Source of the DNA: Candidatus Aminicenantes bacterium UBA6228
Lineage (GTDB): Bacteria; Acidobacteriota; Aminicenantia; Aminicenantales; Saccharicenantaceae
DNA: 64,000 nucleotides
Direction: 5' to 3'
Assembly: GCA_002441005.1 (NCBI GenBank)
Contig: DJWO01000009.1
Coordinates: 310,001 to 374,000, forward strand
The notes below the pieces were generated by a model that saw only the letters and a list, made by a program, of their open reading frames with translations, had not been told where the DNA came from and searched no databases. How positions within the stretch are numbered: the first letter of the stretch is position 1; every line of letters starts with the position of its first letter. The translations under genes and the position numbers were made by a program. Positions 1-9,769 of this stretch are shown here, piece after piece.

Positions 1-215
1 TTATAGGCAGCGGTTGCTTCCTCCTGGCGAAGAGAACGCTGGAGCCTTTCAGCTTGAAGATAATCCGTCTTAGCTTTAAGAAGGGATGATGAGACACAGC
101 CGGTTAAAAAAATCAAGGCGAAAAAAACAGCCATCAGTTTCAGGCCCGAACCACCGCCGGTCAGGCTACTTGGCCTGAGCTTATTTTTGCACACACTGGA
201 GTCTGGCTTCTTCAT
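1..215 (-). CDS. Lipoprotein of unknown function, N-terminal fragment (runs off left edge)
   Basis: The reverse strand from 215 encodes a protein whose first 71 codons lie in the window; the rest is beyond position 1. After a basic N-terminus there is a hydrophobic stretch ending in the lipobox LTGC, followed by serines, so the product is probably a lipoprotein exported by Sec and anchored by its cysteine. The visible mature part is charged and helix-like, rich in Lys, Gln, Glu and Arg. The ATG overlaps the stop of the upstream gene as ATGA (212-215), which supports translational coupling. The function cannot be told from this fragment. Confidence 0.72.
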   Translation of the reverse strand, partial: MKKPDSSVCKNKLRPSSLTGGGSGLKLMAVFFALIFLTGCVSSSLLKAKTDYLQAERLQRSLRQEEATAAY

Positions 216-802
216 TCCTCCTCCTCTGTCTGCTCATTTTTTTCCAGATTAGCCTTAAGCCTGGCTCTTAACTCTGGCTCAGCCATCAAAGCCCAGCCCA
301 GGCTCAAAAAGTTTTCGCCTATATCTTTTAAAGCTGGCCACAACTCCAGTTGCTTTTCCGTTGCCTTTATTTCATCTAAGGCCAACCTCAACCGGCTGTC
401 AAATTGAGCGACAATGAGGCGATAATCTCCTTTAGCTATCTCTTCAGAAAAAAGGCTCTGAAGGAACGGTTCTTCTAATCCCTTAACCGGATAAAGAGCC
501 CTGAAGGCCTGGCGGAGAGATTTTATCTCACGGTTCTTAAGCTCTAAACTAAAAGTCCAGGTCAGCGCCGGGTCACCTTTAAAGAAATCAAGGATAAATT
601 CATCAGGCTTGTTATTTACGATTTCAGGTTCAAGCCAGAGTTTGAGGCCGGAAACTTCAGCTTCTAAATCTCCCTTTCTTTTTACCGCCCAGACTAAGGC
701 CGAATAAAGCAGGGGAATAAAAACCGGAGAGCCAGCCGGGAAAAAATCCTGGACCACTCCAGCTGCTTGCTTTAAAAAAGTCTCGAGTTTTTTTCCAGCC
801 AT
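212..802 (-). CDS. Hypothetical protein, about 196 aa
   Basis: I do not recognise this protein. It is mostly helical and charged, without clear membrane segments or a signal peptide, and ends in an acidic tail (EQTEEEE). The frame is open to a GTG at 814, but the ATG at 802 has an AGGGGG Shine-Dalgarno run just before it and is the better start. Its stop overlaps the start of the downstream lipoprotein (ATGA), so the two are probably one transcription unit. It may support the envelope function of that lipoprotein, but nothing in the sequence shows this. Confidence 0.6.
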   Translation of the reverse strand: MAGKKLETFLKQAAGVVQDFFPAGSPVFIPLLYSALVWAVKRKGDLEAEVSGLKLWLEPEIVNNKPDEFILDFFKGDPALTWTFSLELKNREIKSLRQAFRALYPVKGLEEPFLQSLFSEEIAKGDYRLIVAQFDSRLRLALDEIKATEKQLELWPALKDIGENFLSLGWALMAEPELRARLKANLEKNEQTEEEE

Positions 803-913
803 TATCCCCCTCACTTTCTTTCCGAACTTTACTCAGTCAGACCCCATAACCGGACCTTCCGGCTTAAAATTCTGGTGACTATTATAATCTAAAATCAGAC
901 TGGATTTAAAAGA

Positions 914-2707
914 TTATTTGACTTCGAGAATGGCCAGAAAAGCTTCCTGGGGAATGTCAACCCGCCCGACTCTTTTCATTCTCTTTTTGCCTTGTTTTTG
1001 CTTTTCCAGAACTTTCATTTTCCGGGTATAATCCCCGCCATAAAGCTTGGCCAGGACATCTTTTCTAAAAGGCTTAATAGTTTCGCGGGCAATAACTCTT
1101 TTCCCCACCGCGGCTTGAATGACCACTTCAAACTGCTGCCGCGGTATGGTCCGCCTGAGCTTATCAACCAGCGCCCGGCCGACATAATAAGCTTTATCTT
1201 TATGAACAATAACTGACAGGGCATCAACTTCTTCATAATTGACCAGAATATCAAGCTTGACCAGCGGCTCTTCCCGGTAGCCAGCCAGTTCATAGTCCAT
1301 TGAAGCATAACCCTGCGAAAGTGATTTAAGCTGATTGTAAAAATCAAAGACCACTTCATTGAGTGGTATCAAATAATCAAGCAGAACCCGGCTGGTCGAC
1401 AGGTATTCCATTTTTTTCTGCTGGCCGCGGCGATCATCCAGCAGCTGGAGCAAAGGGCCTAAGTAACGATCGGGCGTCAAAATCAAAGCTTCAATGATCG
1501 GTTCTTCAATCCGCTCTATAAATTGAGGTTCGGGCAGCTCGGAGGGGTTATGAATCTCCAGAACCTGGCCGTCAGTCTTGACTACCCGGTAACTGACACT
1601 CGGGGCGGTGGTAATGAGATTAAGATTAAATTCCCTTTCAAGCCTTTCCTGAATAATCTCGCGATGAAGAAGCCCCAGAAAACCAGCTCTGAAGCCAAAC
1701 CCTAAGGCTGGCGAATGTTCCGGCTCAAAATGCAGGGAAGCATCGTTGAGCTTCAACTTTTCCAGAGCATCGCGTAACTCATCAATATTACTTTCACCAG
1801 CCGGGTAAAGACCGCAGAAAACCATCGGCTTGGCTTCCTTAAAGCCGGGCAAGGCTTCAGAAGCAGGCTGGCTGACCAGGGTAATAGTCTCCCCAATCCG
1901 GGCATGAGCCAGATTTTTTATCCCGGCAATAAGATAACCAACCTCGCCTGTTTCCAGGGCCCCGACTTTCACCGGCTTGGGGGTAAGATAACCTATTTCT
2001 TCAGCTAAATACTCCGCCCCGTTAGACATCAGTCTGATTCGGTCACCCATCCGCAGCCTTCCATCAACTAGTCTGACCAGGACGACCACTCCCCGGTAAG
2101 GATCGAACCAGGAATCAAAAAGTAAAGCTTTTAGCGGTGCTTCCACTTCGCCCTCAGGTGGCGGAATTTTTTCCACAATTCTTTCTAAGACCTCTTCAAT
2201 GCCGGTGCCCTTTTTGGCCGAGACCAGCAGAGCCTCCTCACTTTTCAGTCCGACAATATGTTCCAGCTGCTCCAGAGCCATGTCCAGGTCAATCTGGGGG
2301 AGATCTATTTTGTTCATCACCGGAATGATAACCAGGTTGTTCTGAATGGCCAGATAAGCGTTAGCCAAGGTCTGGGCTTCAACTCCCTGAGAAACATCAA
2401 TGACCAGGACAGCTCCTTCGCAAGCAGCCAGGCTGCGGGAAACTTCATAGGAAAAATCAACGTGTCCAGGAGTATCAATCATATTAAGGATATATTCCTG
2501 GCCGGAACGGCTGTGATATTTGAGTCTGGCCGTTTGAGCTTTGATGGTGATGCCACGCTCGCGTTCAATATCCATGGTATCAAGCACCTGTTCCCTTAGT
2601 TCCCTCGTTGACAGGGCTCCGGTTAATTCGATAAAGCGGTCAGCTAAGGTGCTTTTCCCATGGTCAACATGAGCGATGATGGCAAAATTGCGTATATTTT
2701 TTTGCAT
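914..2707 (-). CDS. lepA: Elongation factor 4 (LepA) GTPase
   Basis: LepA is a ribosome-binding translational GTPase, reported to act in back-translocation and in initiation/ribosome biogenesis. The product has 597 residues, the normal length. It begins with a classical G1 loop (AHVDHGKSTLADR, about residues 13-25), then the DTPGHVDF G3 motif and the NKIDLP G4 motif, and carries the LepA-type C-terminal domain with a basic end (KKRMKRVGRVDIP). No strong Shine-Dalgarno sequence is visible before the ATG at 2707. It is divergent from tatA and separated from it by 233 bases. Confidence 0.97.
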   Translation of the reverse strand: MQKNIRNFAIIAHVDHGKSTLADRFIELTGALSTRELREQVLDTMDIERERGITIKAQTARLKYHSRSGQEYILNMIDTPGHVDFSYEVSRSLAACEGAVLVIDVSQGVEAQTLANAYLAIQNNLVIIPVMNKIDLPQIDLDMALEQLEHIVGLKSEEALLVSAKKGTGIEEVLERIVEKIPPPEGEVEAPLKALLFDSWFDPYRGVVVLVRLVDGRLRMGDRIRLMSNGAEYLAEEIGYLTPKPVKVGALETGEVGYLIAGIKNLAHARIGETITLVSQPASEALPGFKEAKPMVFCGLYPAGESNIDELRDALEKLKLNDASLHFEPEHSPALGFGFRAGFLGLLHREIIQERLEREFNLNLITTAPSVSYRVVKTDGQVLEIHNPSELPEPQFIERIEEPIIEALILTPDRYLGPLLQLLDDRRGQQKKMEYLSTSRVLLDYLIPLNEVVFDFYNQLKSLSQGYASMDYELAGYREEPLVKLDILVNYEEVDALSVIVHKDKAYYVGRALVDKLRRTIPRQQFEVVIQAAVGKRVIARETIKPFRKDVLAKLYGGDYTRKMKVLEKQKQGKKRMKRVGRVDIPQEAFLAILEVK

Positions 2708-2856
2708 GATTTCTCACACTTATCGAGACCAGGTTATTACGGGTCAGACCCGGGGCTGTCTCAAAATATCTCCAAATACTTATTAATTTTAATCTAAAAT
2801 CAGGTAGCTGACAATCATTGCCGGCTGCTCTGCTTCCTTCTGTCTTTTTCTTTCCC

Positions 2857-2885
2857 TTGACATTTATCCGGGTGAATAGTATTTT
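2857..2885 (+). promoter_or_regulatory. Sigma70-type promoter for tatA-ROK kinase
   Basis: A perfect -35 box TTGACA (2857-2862), a 17-base spacer and a -10 box TATTTT (2880-2885) lie 55 bases before the tatA start. The predicted start of transcription is near 2892. This is the only good promoter seen in the 233-base gap between lepA and tatA. Confidence 0.6.
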
Positions 2886-2940
2886 TTAGCTGAAAACGGA
2901 GAAAAAAGTAACTCTGACCATTCTCCGGAAGGAGGCCTTT

Positions 2941-3141
2941 ATGTTTGGTTCTTTAGGAGCCCCTGAACTATTAATAATCCTGCTGATTGTCATCGTTATT
3001 TTTGGAGCCAGAAGACTGCCTGACCTAGGGAAATCCTTAGGCGAAGGAATAAAAAATTTCAAAAGAGCAGTCAGCAGCCATAAAGAAGAAAATAATTCAA
3101 GTAATCCTCCGACTACTCCCAATCCTCCTGCCGCCAATTGA
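2941..3141 (+). CDS. tatA: Twin-arginine translocase TatA/TatE subunit
   Basis: TatA forms the pore component of the Tat pathway, which exports folded proteins such as cofactor-containing enzymes. The 66-residue product has the family layout: short N-terminus with PELLIIL, one membrane helix (about residues 8-21), the hinge FGARRLPDLGKSLGEG, an amphipathic helix and a polar tail rich in Asn and Pro. A strong Shine-Dalgarno sequence (GGAAGGAGG) precedes the ATG. No tatC or tatB is in the window. The single protein may do both TatA and TatB duties, as in many bacteria with one or two TatA-like proteins. Confidence 0.93.
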   Translation: MFGSLGAPELLIILLIVIVIFGARRLPDLGKSLGEGIKNFKRAVSSHKEENNSSNPPTTPNPPAAN

Positions 3142-3167
3142 AGCCTGCCTGATTTTAGATTTAGATC

Positions 3168-4121
3168 ATGTCCGATAGCTACTATGCGGGGTTTGATTTA
3201 GGGGGTACCCAGCTAAAATACGGAGTGATAGCGGCCAGTGGCCAGCTGGTTTTCAAAGATAAGGCGCCTTCGCCGCCTGATATTACCCGGCTCATGACCC
3301 TTATTGGCTCAATCTGGGAAGAGCTGGAGCAGCGGTTTGGCCAGAAAATTAAGGCGGCAGGTTTTGGTTTTGCTGGCTTTTATAGCCTGACTAAAAAGAG
3401 AATCCTTTATTCCCCTAATTATCAGACTCTCAACAATTTTCCATTAGTACCTCAATTAAAAAGGGTTATTCCTGTTCCCTTTTTTATTCATAACGATGCC
3501 AATCTGGCTGCTTTCGGAGAATATATGTTTGGCCGCGGGCAGCTGGTTCAGAGCCTGGTTTTCCTGACAGTTGGCACCGGAGTAGGCTCCGGTTTGATCC
3601 TGGAGGGCCAATTGTGGCAAGGCCGGGGCGGCTTCGCCGGAGAACTTGGTCACATCACCGTCAATCCAGAGGGACTGCTCTGCAATTGCGGCAATACTGG
3701 TTGCCTTGAAACAGAAGTCTCAGCCCCTGCTCTCGTTAGAAATTACCTGAATTTCTCGGGGAAAAGAGAGAAGCAGCTGACGGCCAAAGACGTTTATCTG
3801 CGGGCTAAGAGCGGGGATGGAGCTGCCAGAAAAAGCTTTGAGCGCTGCGGCTACTTTTTGGGAATAGGGCTGAGCATTGTCATCAATTTATTAAATCCGG
3901 AAAAAATAATCATCGGCGGCGGCGTAATGGACTCCGGCCGCTGGTTGCTCTCTCCAGCCATAGCCGAAGCTAAAAAAAGATCGATTGAGGTCAGTTTTGC
4001 CCTTTGCCGGATTGAGAAAGCCAGCCTCGGCAACGATGCCGGATTGATGGGGGCGGCGGCCTGGGCCAGGCATCAACTTAACCGGGGGAAGGCTCTAACC
4101 AGCCCCGGAAGCAAAAAATAA
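3168..4121 (+). CDS. ROK family sugar kinase (glucokinase-like)
   Basis: This is a cytoplasmic ATP-dependent hexose kinase of the ROK family. Visible motifs are the phosphate loop FDLGGTQLK (residues 9-17), the catalytic Asp110 in HND, the second glycine-rich ATP motif GTGVGSG, and the ROK zinc site (His162 with Cys172, Cys174 and Cys179 in CNCGNTGC). The length of 317 residues is typical. No DNA-binding domain is present, so this is the kinase and not the repressor branch. It lies 26 bases after tatA and is probably co-transcribed. Glucose is the likely substrate, but other hexoses or N-acetylated sugars are possible. Confidence 0.9.
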   Translation: MSDSYYAGFDLGGTQLKYGVIAASGQLVFKDKAPSPPDITRLMTLIGSIWEELEQRFGQKIKAAGFGFAGFYSLTKKRILYSPNYQTLNNFPLVPQLKRVIPVPFFIHNDANLAAFGEYMFGRGQLVQSLVFLTVGTGVGSGLILEGQLWQGRGGFAGELGHITVNPEGLLCNCGNTGCLETEVSAPALVRNYLNFSGKREKQLTAKDVYLRAKSGDGAARKSFERCGYFLGIGLSIVINLLNPEKIIIGGGVMDSGRWLLSPAIAEAKKRSIEVSFALCRIEKASLGNDAGLMGAAAWARHQLNRGKALTSPGSKK

Positions 4122-4168
4122 GAATCCTGCCGGTAACTTTTTACACCTTTGAAAAGTTTTATTAAGTT

Positions 4169-4197
4169 GTTACAAAACAGGGAAAAAATTATATAAT
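4169..4197 (+). promoter_or_regulatory. Candidate promoter of the TonB-dependent receptor gene
   Basis: A perfect -10 box TATAAT (4192-4197) follows a weak -35-like GTTACA (4169-4174) with a 17-base spacer. The start of transcription would be near 4204, giving a leader of about 90 bases before the receptor. No riboswitch-like structure is evident in that leader. Confidence 0.45.
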
Positions 4198-4292
4198 GTG
4201 TGTCTAATTTTGACCGGAAAACAGGCGTCAAGAAGCCTGACCTGGCCTTTTATGAGCAAGCTTCCGGCTGAACAAGTGATAAAGGAGGAATC

Positions 4293-7200
4293 TTGACCAG
4301 GATGAAGTCAAAGTCAACCTTATATTTTGCCTGGCTGTTTATCGCCTGTTTCCTTTTATTGAATGCCTTGAGTCTTTCAGCTTCAATCCGGGTTAATGGC
4401 GCCCTGAAAGGAAAAATCACTGATCTCCAGGGGAAACCAATCAACGGGGCTTATGTTTACGTCAGCTCACCCCAGATGATCGGGATTCAATATTACCTGA
4501 CCAAAAAAACCGGTGATTATTTTTTCTGGGAGCTGCCAGCCGGCCTTTATAAACTGTCGGTTGAGGCCCCGGGCTTTATCCTGGCCACCATTAACGAAAT
4601 TAGAATTGAGACCGGGAAAACTGCTTATCTGCCAATTTCCTTAGAAGCCAGTGAGAACGAGGAAGAAAAAATACTGCTAAGGCCCCTGCCCCTGCTTGAC
4701 AGCCAGTCACCACACCTGTCTTATGTTATTGACCAGGACCTGTTAAGTCATATGCCCAAGACCAGGAATCTCTCTGGAATCATGCAATTTATCCCTGGCC
4801 TGGTTCCTGAACAGCTTCCGGCCGAGACCAGTGCTTCTATCAATGGTTCAGGTGTCAGGGAAACTACCGCCGTTATTTTAGAAAATGAAATAAATGATCC
4901 TCTGGATAGAAAGATTATCAATAATATCCATCCTGACTCGGTAGAAGAAGTAGAAATAGAAGCTGCCGCTCACCCGGTGGAAAGTTATGCGGGCGGCGGA
5001 GCCCTGATCAAAATTATTAGCCGGCATGGCGCTAATCAGGCCGGTGGGCAACTAAATTTTCTGGGTAGCGGAGGCCAGCTGACTGATAGCCTGTGGAGTC
5101 AGGACGAAATCAACCGGATGAACCAGGCCCCGGCTATTAAGGAAAAATATAATCTGGATTTTTCTTTCAACCTCGGCGGGCCAATAATGCCTGACCGGGT
5201 CTGGTATTTTACCAGCTTCCAGTTTGATAAGAGATCAAGAAATACACCCTTTTCCCCCTGGAGAGATCCTGCTAATATCATTTACCCCATGTATAGCTGG
5301 AAGAACAAAAATTCCAGTTCTTTACTCCATCTGTCTTCACAAATTACTCCAGAAATTAATGCTTCAATTTTTTTAAGCTATAGCCGAAACAAGCAAAATA
5401 TTGACCCGTCTCTGATTTCGCCCAAGACACCTGAGACCGCCACTACCAGCTATGGCCAGAGCCTTTTTCTGATTGATGGTTTCGGCCATTATGTTCTTAA
5501 TCCTGAGACCATAATTAATATGTTCTTTTCCTTTACCCGGAATGATCTGGGGCGAGGGCTGAAAGCTGAGACAGCCACTAAACCCAGATATATAGATACC
5601 GTTAGCGGTTATACCTGGGGCAGCGGTCCCTATAATGAGGACATAACCAGCGATATCTTCCGGGCTGGTGCTAAAGCTACTCGCTTTCAGTCTTTTTTGA
5701 ACCGGGAGCATGAACTGGTAGCCGGAGCCGAATATGAGAATTCAGTAGCCACTATTTCTACCTGGAAAGAGAACAATCTGATTTATTATTATGCCAACAG
5801 AAATCCATATTATTACGGCCAGAGTTTATCCCCTGAGAGCGGAAACCTGGTAGGTCAGGGACTGGTTGGATTTTATTTGGCCAGCAGCAACCAGGGCGGC
5901 CTGTCGCAAAAATCTACCATCCATCGCCTTATTTTTTACGGGCGTGATACTTTCAGCCCGGTAAAAAGAGTAAATTTATATTTAGGACTGAGATTTGAAA
6001 GAATGCAAGCCGGACTTTCCAGGCTTTACCGGAGCTATAGCTCTTCTCTGTCTTACTCTGTAGGTCAGGATCTTGTTCGCCCCATTTATGGTGTGAATCC
6101 TTACACCTCTATTGTTTACCCCAGCTGGGACAATATGTTAATCTGGCATAATTTCTCGCCGCGTCTGGGACTGGTGGTAGATGTCTTTGGCCAGGGCAGG
6201 ACTCTTCTTAAGAGTTCTTACAGCCGTTATCCCGATCACCTGTCTCTTAGTTATCTAACTGAGTTCTCGCTCGGCCAGCCCGCTGGTTATCACCTTTTTT
6301 ACTGGTACGATGAAAACGGAGATGGCCAGGCAGACAGCAATGACACTTACCGGCTAACTTCGGAAGATTACCGGGTCCACTTAAATGATTATTTCCGCCA
6401 GAAAATCGCTCCGGATATTAAATCACCACTAACCACCGAATGGGTAGCAACGGCTGAGCAGCAGATTGGCGAAAACTTCACTCTTTCCTTATCTTACATT
6501 TCTCGGGTCAAAACCAGGCTGATTGAAGATGTCCTTTATGACCCGGAGAGCGGGCAGGAGTGGGCTGCAGCTGACACCCCAAATAACTGGTGGATACCAT
6601 TTAATACTGTTGTCCCGGGAGCGCCTGGCTCTCAATATGAAGATACCCCGGTCACCGTTTATTTCCCATCGTCAGCAGCGCCTGCTTTATTTACCAGGCT
6701 AAACAACGTCAGCCAGTTGAAGCAGAAGTATTATGGCTGGCAACTCGTGGCCAGAAGGAAAATGGCTGACAGATGGCAGTTCTTCGGTTCACTGACTCTG
6801 AGCAAGGCCCGGGGAAATATTGGCCTCGGCCGGCTGGCTACCTCAGCTTTTACCGAACTTTCAAACTCGCCTAATGCTCTGGTTAACATCAGCCAGAGTT
6901 CTGCCCTTGATCTGGACCGCCCGGTGGTGGCCAGAGTAATGGGCACCTATCAGCTTCCCTGGGATATTTATTTTAGTGCCTTTTTCTCTTATCAGAGCGG
7001 TGCCCCCTGGGCCAGGACAGTGACCATTGTTCCCCCGGACAGCTGGCTGGAAGATAACCAGGCCCAGAATTTGCCGGCAACTATCTATTTAGAATCACCG
7101 GGAAGCCGCCGCGGGCCTGACTTCAAAAAGCTGGATATCAGGCTGGAGAAAAGTCTTAAACTCAATTCCGGAACGAGCCTGAATTTGGGCCTGGATATAC

Positions 7201-7373
7201 TTAATGTCTTTGGCCAGAAATACTGGCTGGAAGATCTAAATGATGGCGGCTACTGGTATCCTCAGGGAGAAGGCCTGTCAACCGGCCTCAGGCTAATTAA
7301 TAGCAGTTATCAGAAAATCCTGGCTCTCTACGGGACCAGAGACATTCAGCTTAATTTTAGCCTGAGGTTTTAG
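4293..7373 (+). CDS. TonB-dependent outer membrane receptor with N-terminal carboxypeptidase-like domain
   Basis: The 1026-residue product has a signal peptide (about residues 1-32), a carboxypeptidase-regulatory-like beta-sandwich domain (GKITDLQGKPINGAYVYV onward, to about 115), a plug region with an Ala-Glu-Thr-Ser and NDP-like pattern, and a long beta-barrel full of alternating aromatic strands, ending in FSLRF as expected of an outer-membrane barrel. Such proteins import large substrates (oligosaccharides, peptides or metal chelates) with TonB energy. The substrate is unknown. The start is either TTG at 4293 (four bases after GGAGG) or ATG at 4302 (13 bases); the former is used here. No SusD-like partner is adjacent. 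Confidence 0.88.
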   Translation: MTRMKSKSTLYFAWLFIACFLLLNALSLSASIRVNGALKGKITDLQGKPINGAYVYVSSPQMIGIQYYLTKKTGDYFFWELPAGLYKLSVEAPGFILATINEIRIETGKTAYLPISLEASENEEEKILLRPLPLLDSQSPHLSYVIDQDLLSHMPKTRNLSGIMQFIPGLVPEQLPAETSASINGSGVRETTAVILENEINDPLDRKIINNIHPDSVEEVEIEAAAHPVESYAGGGALIKIISRHGANQAGGQLNFLGSGGQLTDSLWSQDEINRMNQAPAIKEKYNLDFSFNLGGPIMPDRVWYFTSFQFDKRSRNTPFSPWRDPANIIYPMYSWKNKNSSSLLHLSSQITPEINASIFLSYSRNKQNIDPSLISPKTPETATTSYGQSLFLIDGFGHYVLNPETIINMFFSFTRNDLGRGLKAETATKPRYIDTVSGYTWGSGPYNEDITSDIFRAGAKATRFQSFLNREHELVAGAEYENSVATISTWKENNLIYYYANRNPYYYGQSLSPESGNLVGQGLVGFYLASSNQGGLSQKSTIHRLIFYGRDTFSPVKRVNLYLGLRFERMQAGLSRLYRSYSSSLSYSVGQDLVRPIYGVNPYTSIVYPSWDNMLIWHNFSPRLGLVVDVFGQGRTLLKSSYSRYPDHLSLSYLTEFSLGQPAGYHLFYWYDENGDGQADSNDTYRLTSEDYRVHLNDYFRQKIAPDIKSPLTTEWVATAEQQIGENFTLSLSYISRVKTRLIEDVLYDPESGQEWAAADTPNNWWIPFNTVVPGAPGSQYEDTPVTVYFPSSAAPALFTRLNNVSQLKQKYYGWQLVARRKMADRWQFFGSLTLSKARGNIGLGRLATSAFTELSNSPNALVNISQSSALDLDRPVVARVMGTYQLPWDIYFSAFFSYQSGAPWARTVTIVPPDSWLEDNQAQNLPATIYLESPGSRRGPDFKKLDIRLEKSLKLNSGTSLNLGLDILNVFGQKYWLEDLNDGGYWYPQGEGLSTGLRLINSSYQKILALYGTRDIQLNFSLRF

Positions 7374-7391
7374 CTGTCAGCTGCTGGATCC

Positions 7392-8345
7392 CTACAGACT
7401 GATCTCTTTAACTTTTTTGATTTCAACCTCTGAGGTTAGCTGTTTGACCGAAGAATAAAGATAATATTTTCCGGGAGGTGGAGCCTGGTACTGACCGTCA
7501 GGCAGGCTAATATCTATCGCGGCTGATAGGGTCTGTCCTTTTTTCTGGTTAAATTCCTCTTCATCTTTAAAAGTCATCAAAACATCTTTTGTCCCCCGCC
7601 AGACAGCCTGGTTTGACTTATCCCTGATTTCTATTTTCAAATAAAGTCCGGCAGCAACGCTGGCATTGTCTTTGGTCTCAAACCAGATTTCATCGTATTT
7701 CAGCTTCAAAACCAATTTAAGATCAAGCCGGTCGCCTTTTCTTTGCTGGCCGGTCACCTTTAGCTCATAATCAAAAAAAGTTTTTTCCTGAGAAATATTG
7801 TTCTGAAAATAACCTTGAGCCAGATTTAAGTCCTGGAGGTGCTCGAGGTTGATGGCCGACATAACATAATTCCCGGAGCAGTGCTCATCAATGAAAATCA
7901 CCGGGAAGCTGCCGTAATACCAGATCTCGCGGCAATAGCCAGTTGATTCCATAGGAAAAGTCTGGCGGTCCGTAGGAGGCCCAAAGAGGATAAAAATACG
8001 GCCGCGGTCTGTCAGCCAGCCGGGCCGGCCCTCGCCCATAAATAGCCGGTTGGCCTGCTCTATCCGCCGGTAATATTCTTTTTGATATTCATTTTCTTTA
8101 GTATCAGGAAATGGGTCGCGGCGTTGCCAGAAATCTTTCATAAACTGCAATCTTTCTGAGTCAGGCAGCTCAAGGAAAATTTTCCTTTCCTCAGGAGTAA
8201 TAATATAACGGACTTCAGACAGCCATTTAGCCTGCTCGGGATTGAGATTTTTTTCAAGTTTGTCGAGACGGCTGCAGGCCGGAAAAAATAAAGAAAGCGA
8301 AAAAGCCAAAAAAATTACCGGCCACCACCAGGCTACTTTTTTCAT
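7392..8345 (-). CDS. GWxTD domain lipoprotein
   Basis: The signal sequence ends in a lipobox-like FPAC with Cys24, so the mature protein is probably a lipoprotein. The family signature GWLTDRGRIFILFGPPTD begins at residue 109, with the conserved W-Y-Y region (EIWYYG) downstream. GWxTD proteins are widespread in Acidobacteriota, Aminicenantes and Bacteroidetes relatives; their biochemical role is not known. A second, beta-rich domain with Ig-like character fills the C-terminal half (about 190-317). The gene converges on the TonB receptor, with 18 bases between the two stop codons. Confidence 0.85.
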   Translation of the reverse strand: MKKVAWWWPVIFLAFSLSLFFPACSRLDKLEKNLNPEQAKWLSEVRYIITPEERKIFLELPDSERLQFMKDFWQRRDPFPDTKENEYQKEYYRRIEQANRLFMGEGRPGWLTDRGRIFILFGPPTDRQTFPMESTGYCREIWYYGSFPVIFIDEHCSGNYVMSAINLEHLQDLNLAQGYFQNNISQEKTFFDYELKVTGQQRKGDRLDLKLVLKLKYDEIWFETKDNASVAAGLYLKIEIRDKSNQAVWRGTKDVLMTFKDEEEFNQKKGQTLSAAIDISLPDGQYQAPPPGKYYLYSSVKQLTSEVEIKKVKEISL

Positions 8346-8387
8346 CTTTTTTCTCCCCTCATAAGTTACGTCGGAATCCAGATTAAA

Positions 8388-9758
8388 TCAACCAGCTCCT
8401 TGGCCAGCGGCCAGTCTTTTTATCTCAGCTAAATCTTCCGGGGTAAATTGACTCCAGAAATAGGGGAAAACCAGCTTATTTTGAAGCAAGGGATCAGAAT
8501 CCGCCTCGAGCTGACCCGCTTTGACCAGTCTGTTCCAGTCTTCGGTTCCTGGCACAGGAGAAAAATAGGCCAGTCGCGGCCTGGCCCCAAGTGATTTGAC
8601 AAACCTGACACTCTCCACTACCTGGTTTTTATCCTGGCCGGGAAGGCCCACTAAGAGGTAAACTGAAATCTGACTGCGACTAAAGCCGGCCGACTCCAGA
8701 TTGAGGAGAGCCCTGGCTACATCTTCAGGGCTGACTTTGGCTCCTGTTTCCGCCAGTAAGGCCGGATCGCTGGTTTCCAGGCTGAGAAAAAGAGACTCAA
8801 AACCAGAGACCTTTAGAGAGCGGGCCAGGGCCGGATCAATCTCCCGCGGATGAAGGCCATTAGGCGTATGAAACCTTAAGCCTGAATTTAGAGGAGCGAG
8901 AGCCTGGATTATTTTTATCAGATGTTGATCATGATTGAGGAGCAGAGCGTCATCATAAAAGGCAATTTGCTCCGGGTCTAAGGTTTGCTTGAAATGACTG
9001 ATCTCGGCTGCCACTTTTTCCGGCCGCCGTTGTTCAAAGTGCTGGTAAAGGAGGCGGCTGGCGCAATAAGTGCAGTGAAACGGGCAACCGCGCGAAGTCA
9101 TGAGAGCCAGAACTGAAGTATTATGAGTCAATTCATAAGCTGGCGAGGGCAGAGAATCAAAATCCGGGAAAAAGGGCAGATCAGTTCTTGATTTGAATGG
9201 CCCCGGTCCGGCCATGTCCCGCAAAACACTAAGAATCTGATTTTCCCCGGGGCCGGTCAGCACCAGGTCAGCACCGGTTTGAGATCTGGCATGATCAGGA
9301 CAAAGAGTGGCATAAACACCGCCGAGGATAACCGGCACTGAGCCAAATACTTTCCGGACCAGTTCGACTGCCGCCTGAACTCCAGGGTACCAGTAAGTCA
9401 GAGTACAGGTTAGAAGAACTGCCTCAGGCGGAGTTAGCTGGCTTAAGATTGATTCAACCTGGGCATAGGGTAAACCATAGCGGGAAAATTTACGTGGAAT
9501 ATGGCGGAATATTTCAGGCTTAGAAACTTCCTCTTTAAAAAAAGAACTCCGGCCGTCAGCCTGGCCCTTCGGCCGGAAATGATAAGAAGAAGCTATCTGA
9601 CTGCAGTCCAGGCAATCAAGATAATCAAGCTCAAAATCAGTATATTGCCTGATAACCGAGGCCAGATAGAGAAGACCTAAAGGTCTCAGCCAGAAATCAT
9701 AAGCTGTAAAATCATAGGCCCAGGGGTTTAAGAGGAGCAGATGTTTTCTGGAGGACAT
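8388..9758 (-). CDS. B12-binding-domain radical SAM protein
   Basis: The 456-residue product has an N-terminal cobalamin-binding-type Rossmann region (LLLNPWAYDF at the start, ILGGVYATLCPDHA and GPGE near 145-172), followed by a radical SAM core with the [4Fe-4S] motif CPFHCTYC (Cys225, Cys229, Cys232). This architecture is shared by BchE, HpnP/HpnR-like methylases and many unassigned enzymes. The substrate cannot be read from sequence or context. The ATG at 9758 is chosen because upstream codons fall in tRNA-Leu. Only 11 bases separate it from the tRNA 3' end, so it is probably transcribed together with it. Confidence 0.85.
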   Translation of the reverse strand: MSSRKHLLLLNPWAYDFTAYDFWLRPLGLLYLASVIRQYTDFELDYLDCLDCSQIASSYHFRPKGQADGRSSFFKEEVSKPEIFRHIPRKFSRYGLPYAQVESILSQLTPPEAVLLTCTLTYWYPGVQAAVELVRKVFGSVPVILGGVYATLCPDHARSQTGADLVLTGPGENQILSVLRDMAGPGPFKSRTDLPFFPDFDSLPSPAYELTHNTSVLALMTSRGCPFHCTYCASRLLYQHFEQRRPEKVAAEISHFKQTLDPEQIAFYDDALLLNHDQHLIKIIQALAPLNSGLRFHTPNGLHPREIDPALARSLKVSGFESLFLSLETSDPALLAETGAKVSPEDVARALLNLESAGFSRSQISVYLLVGLPGQDKNQVVESVRFVKSLGARPRLAYFSPVPGTEDWNRLVKAGQLEADSDPLLQNKLVFPYFWSQFTPEDLAEIKRLAAGQGAG

Positions 9759-9769
9759 AGATAAAAAAA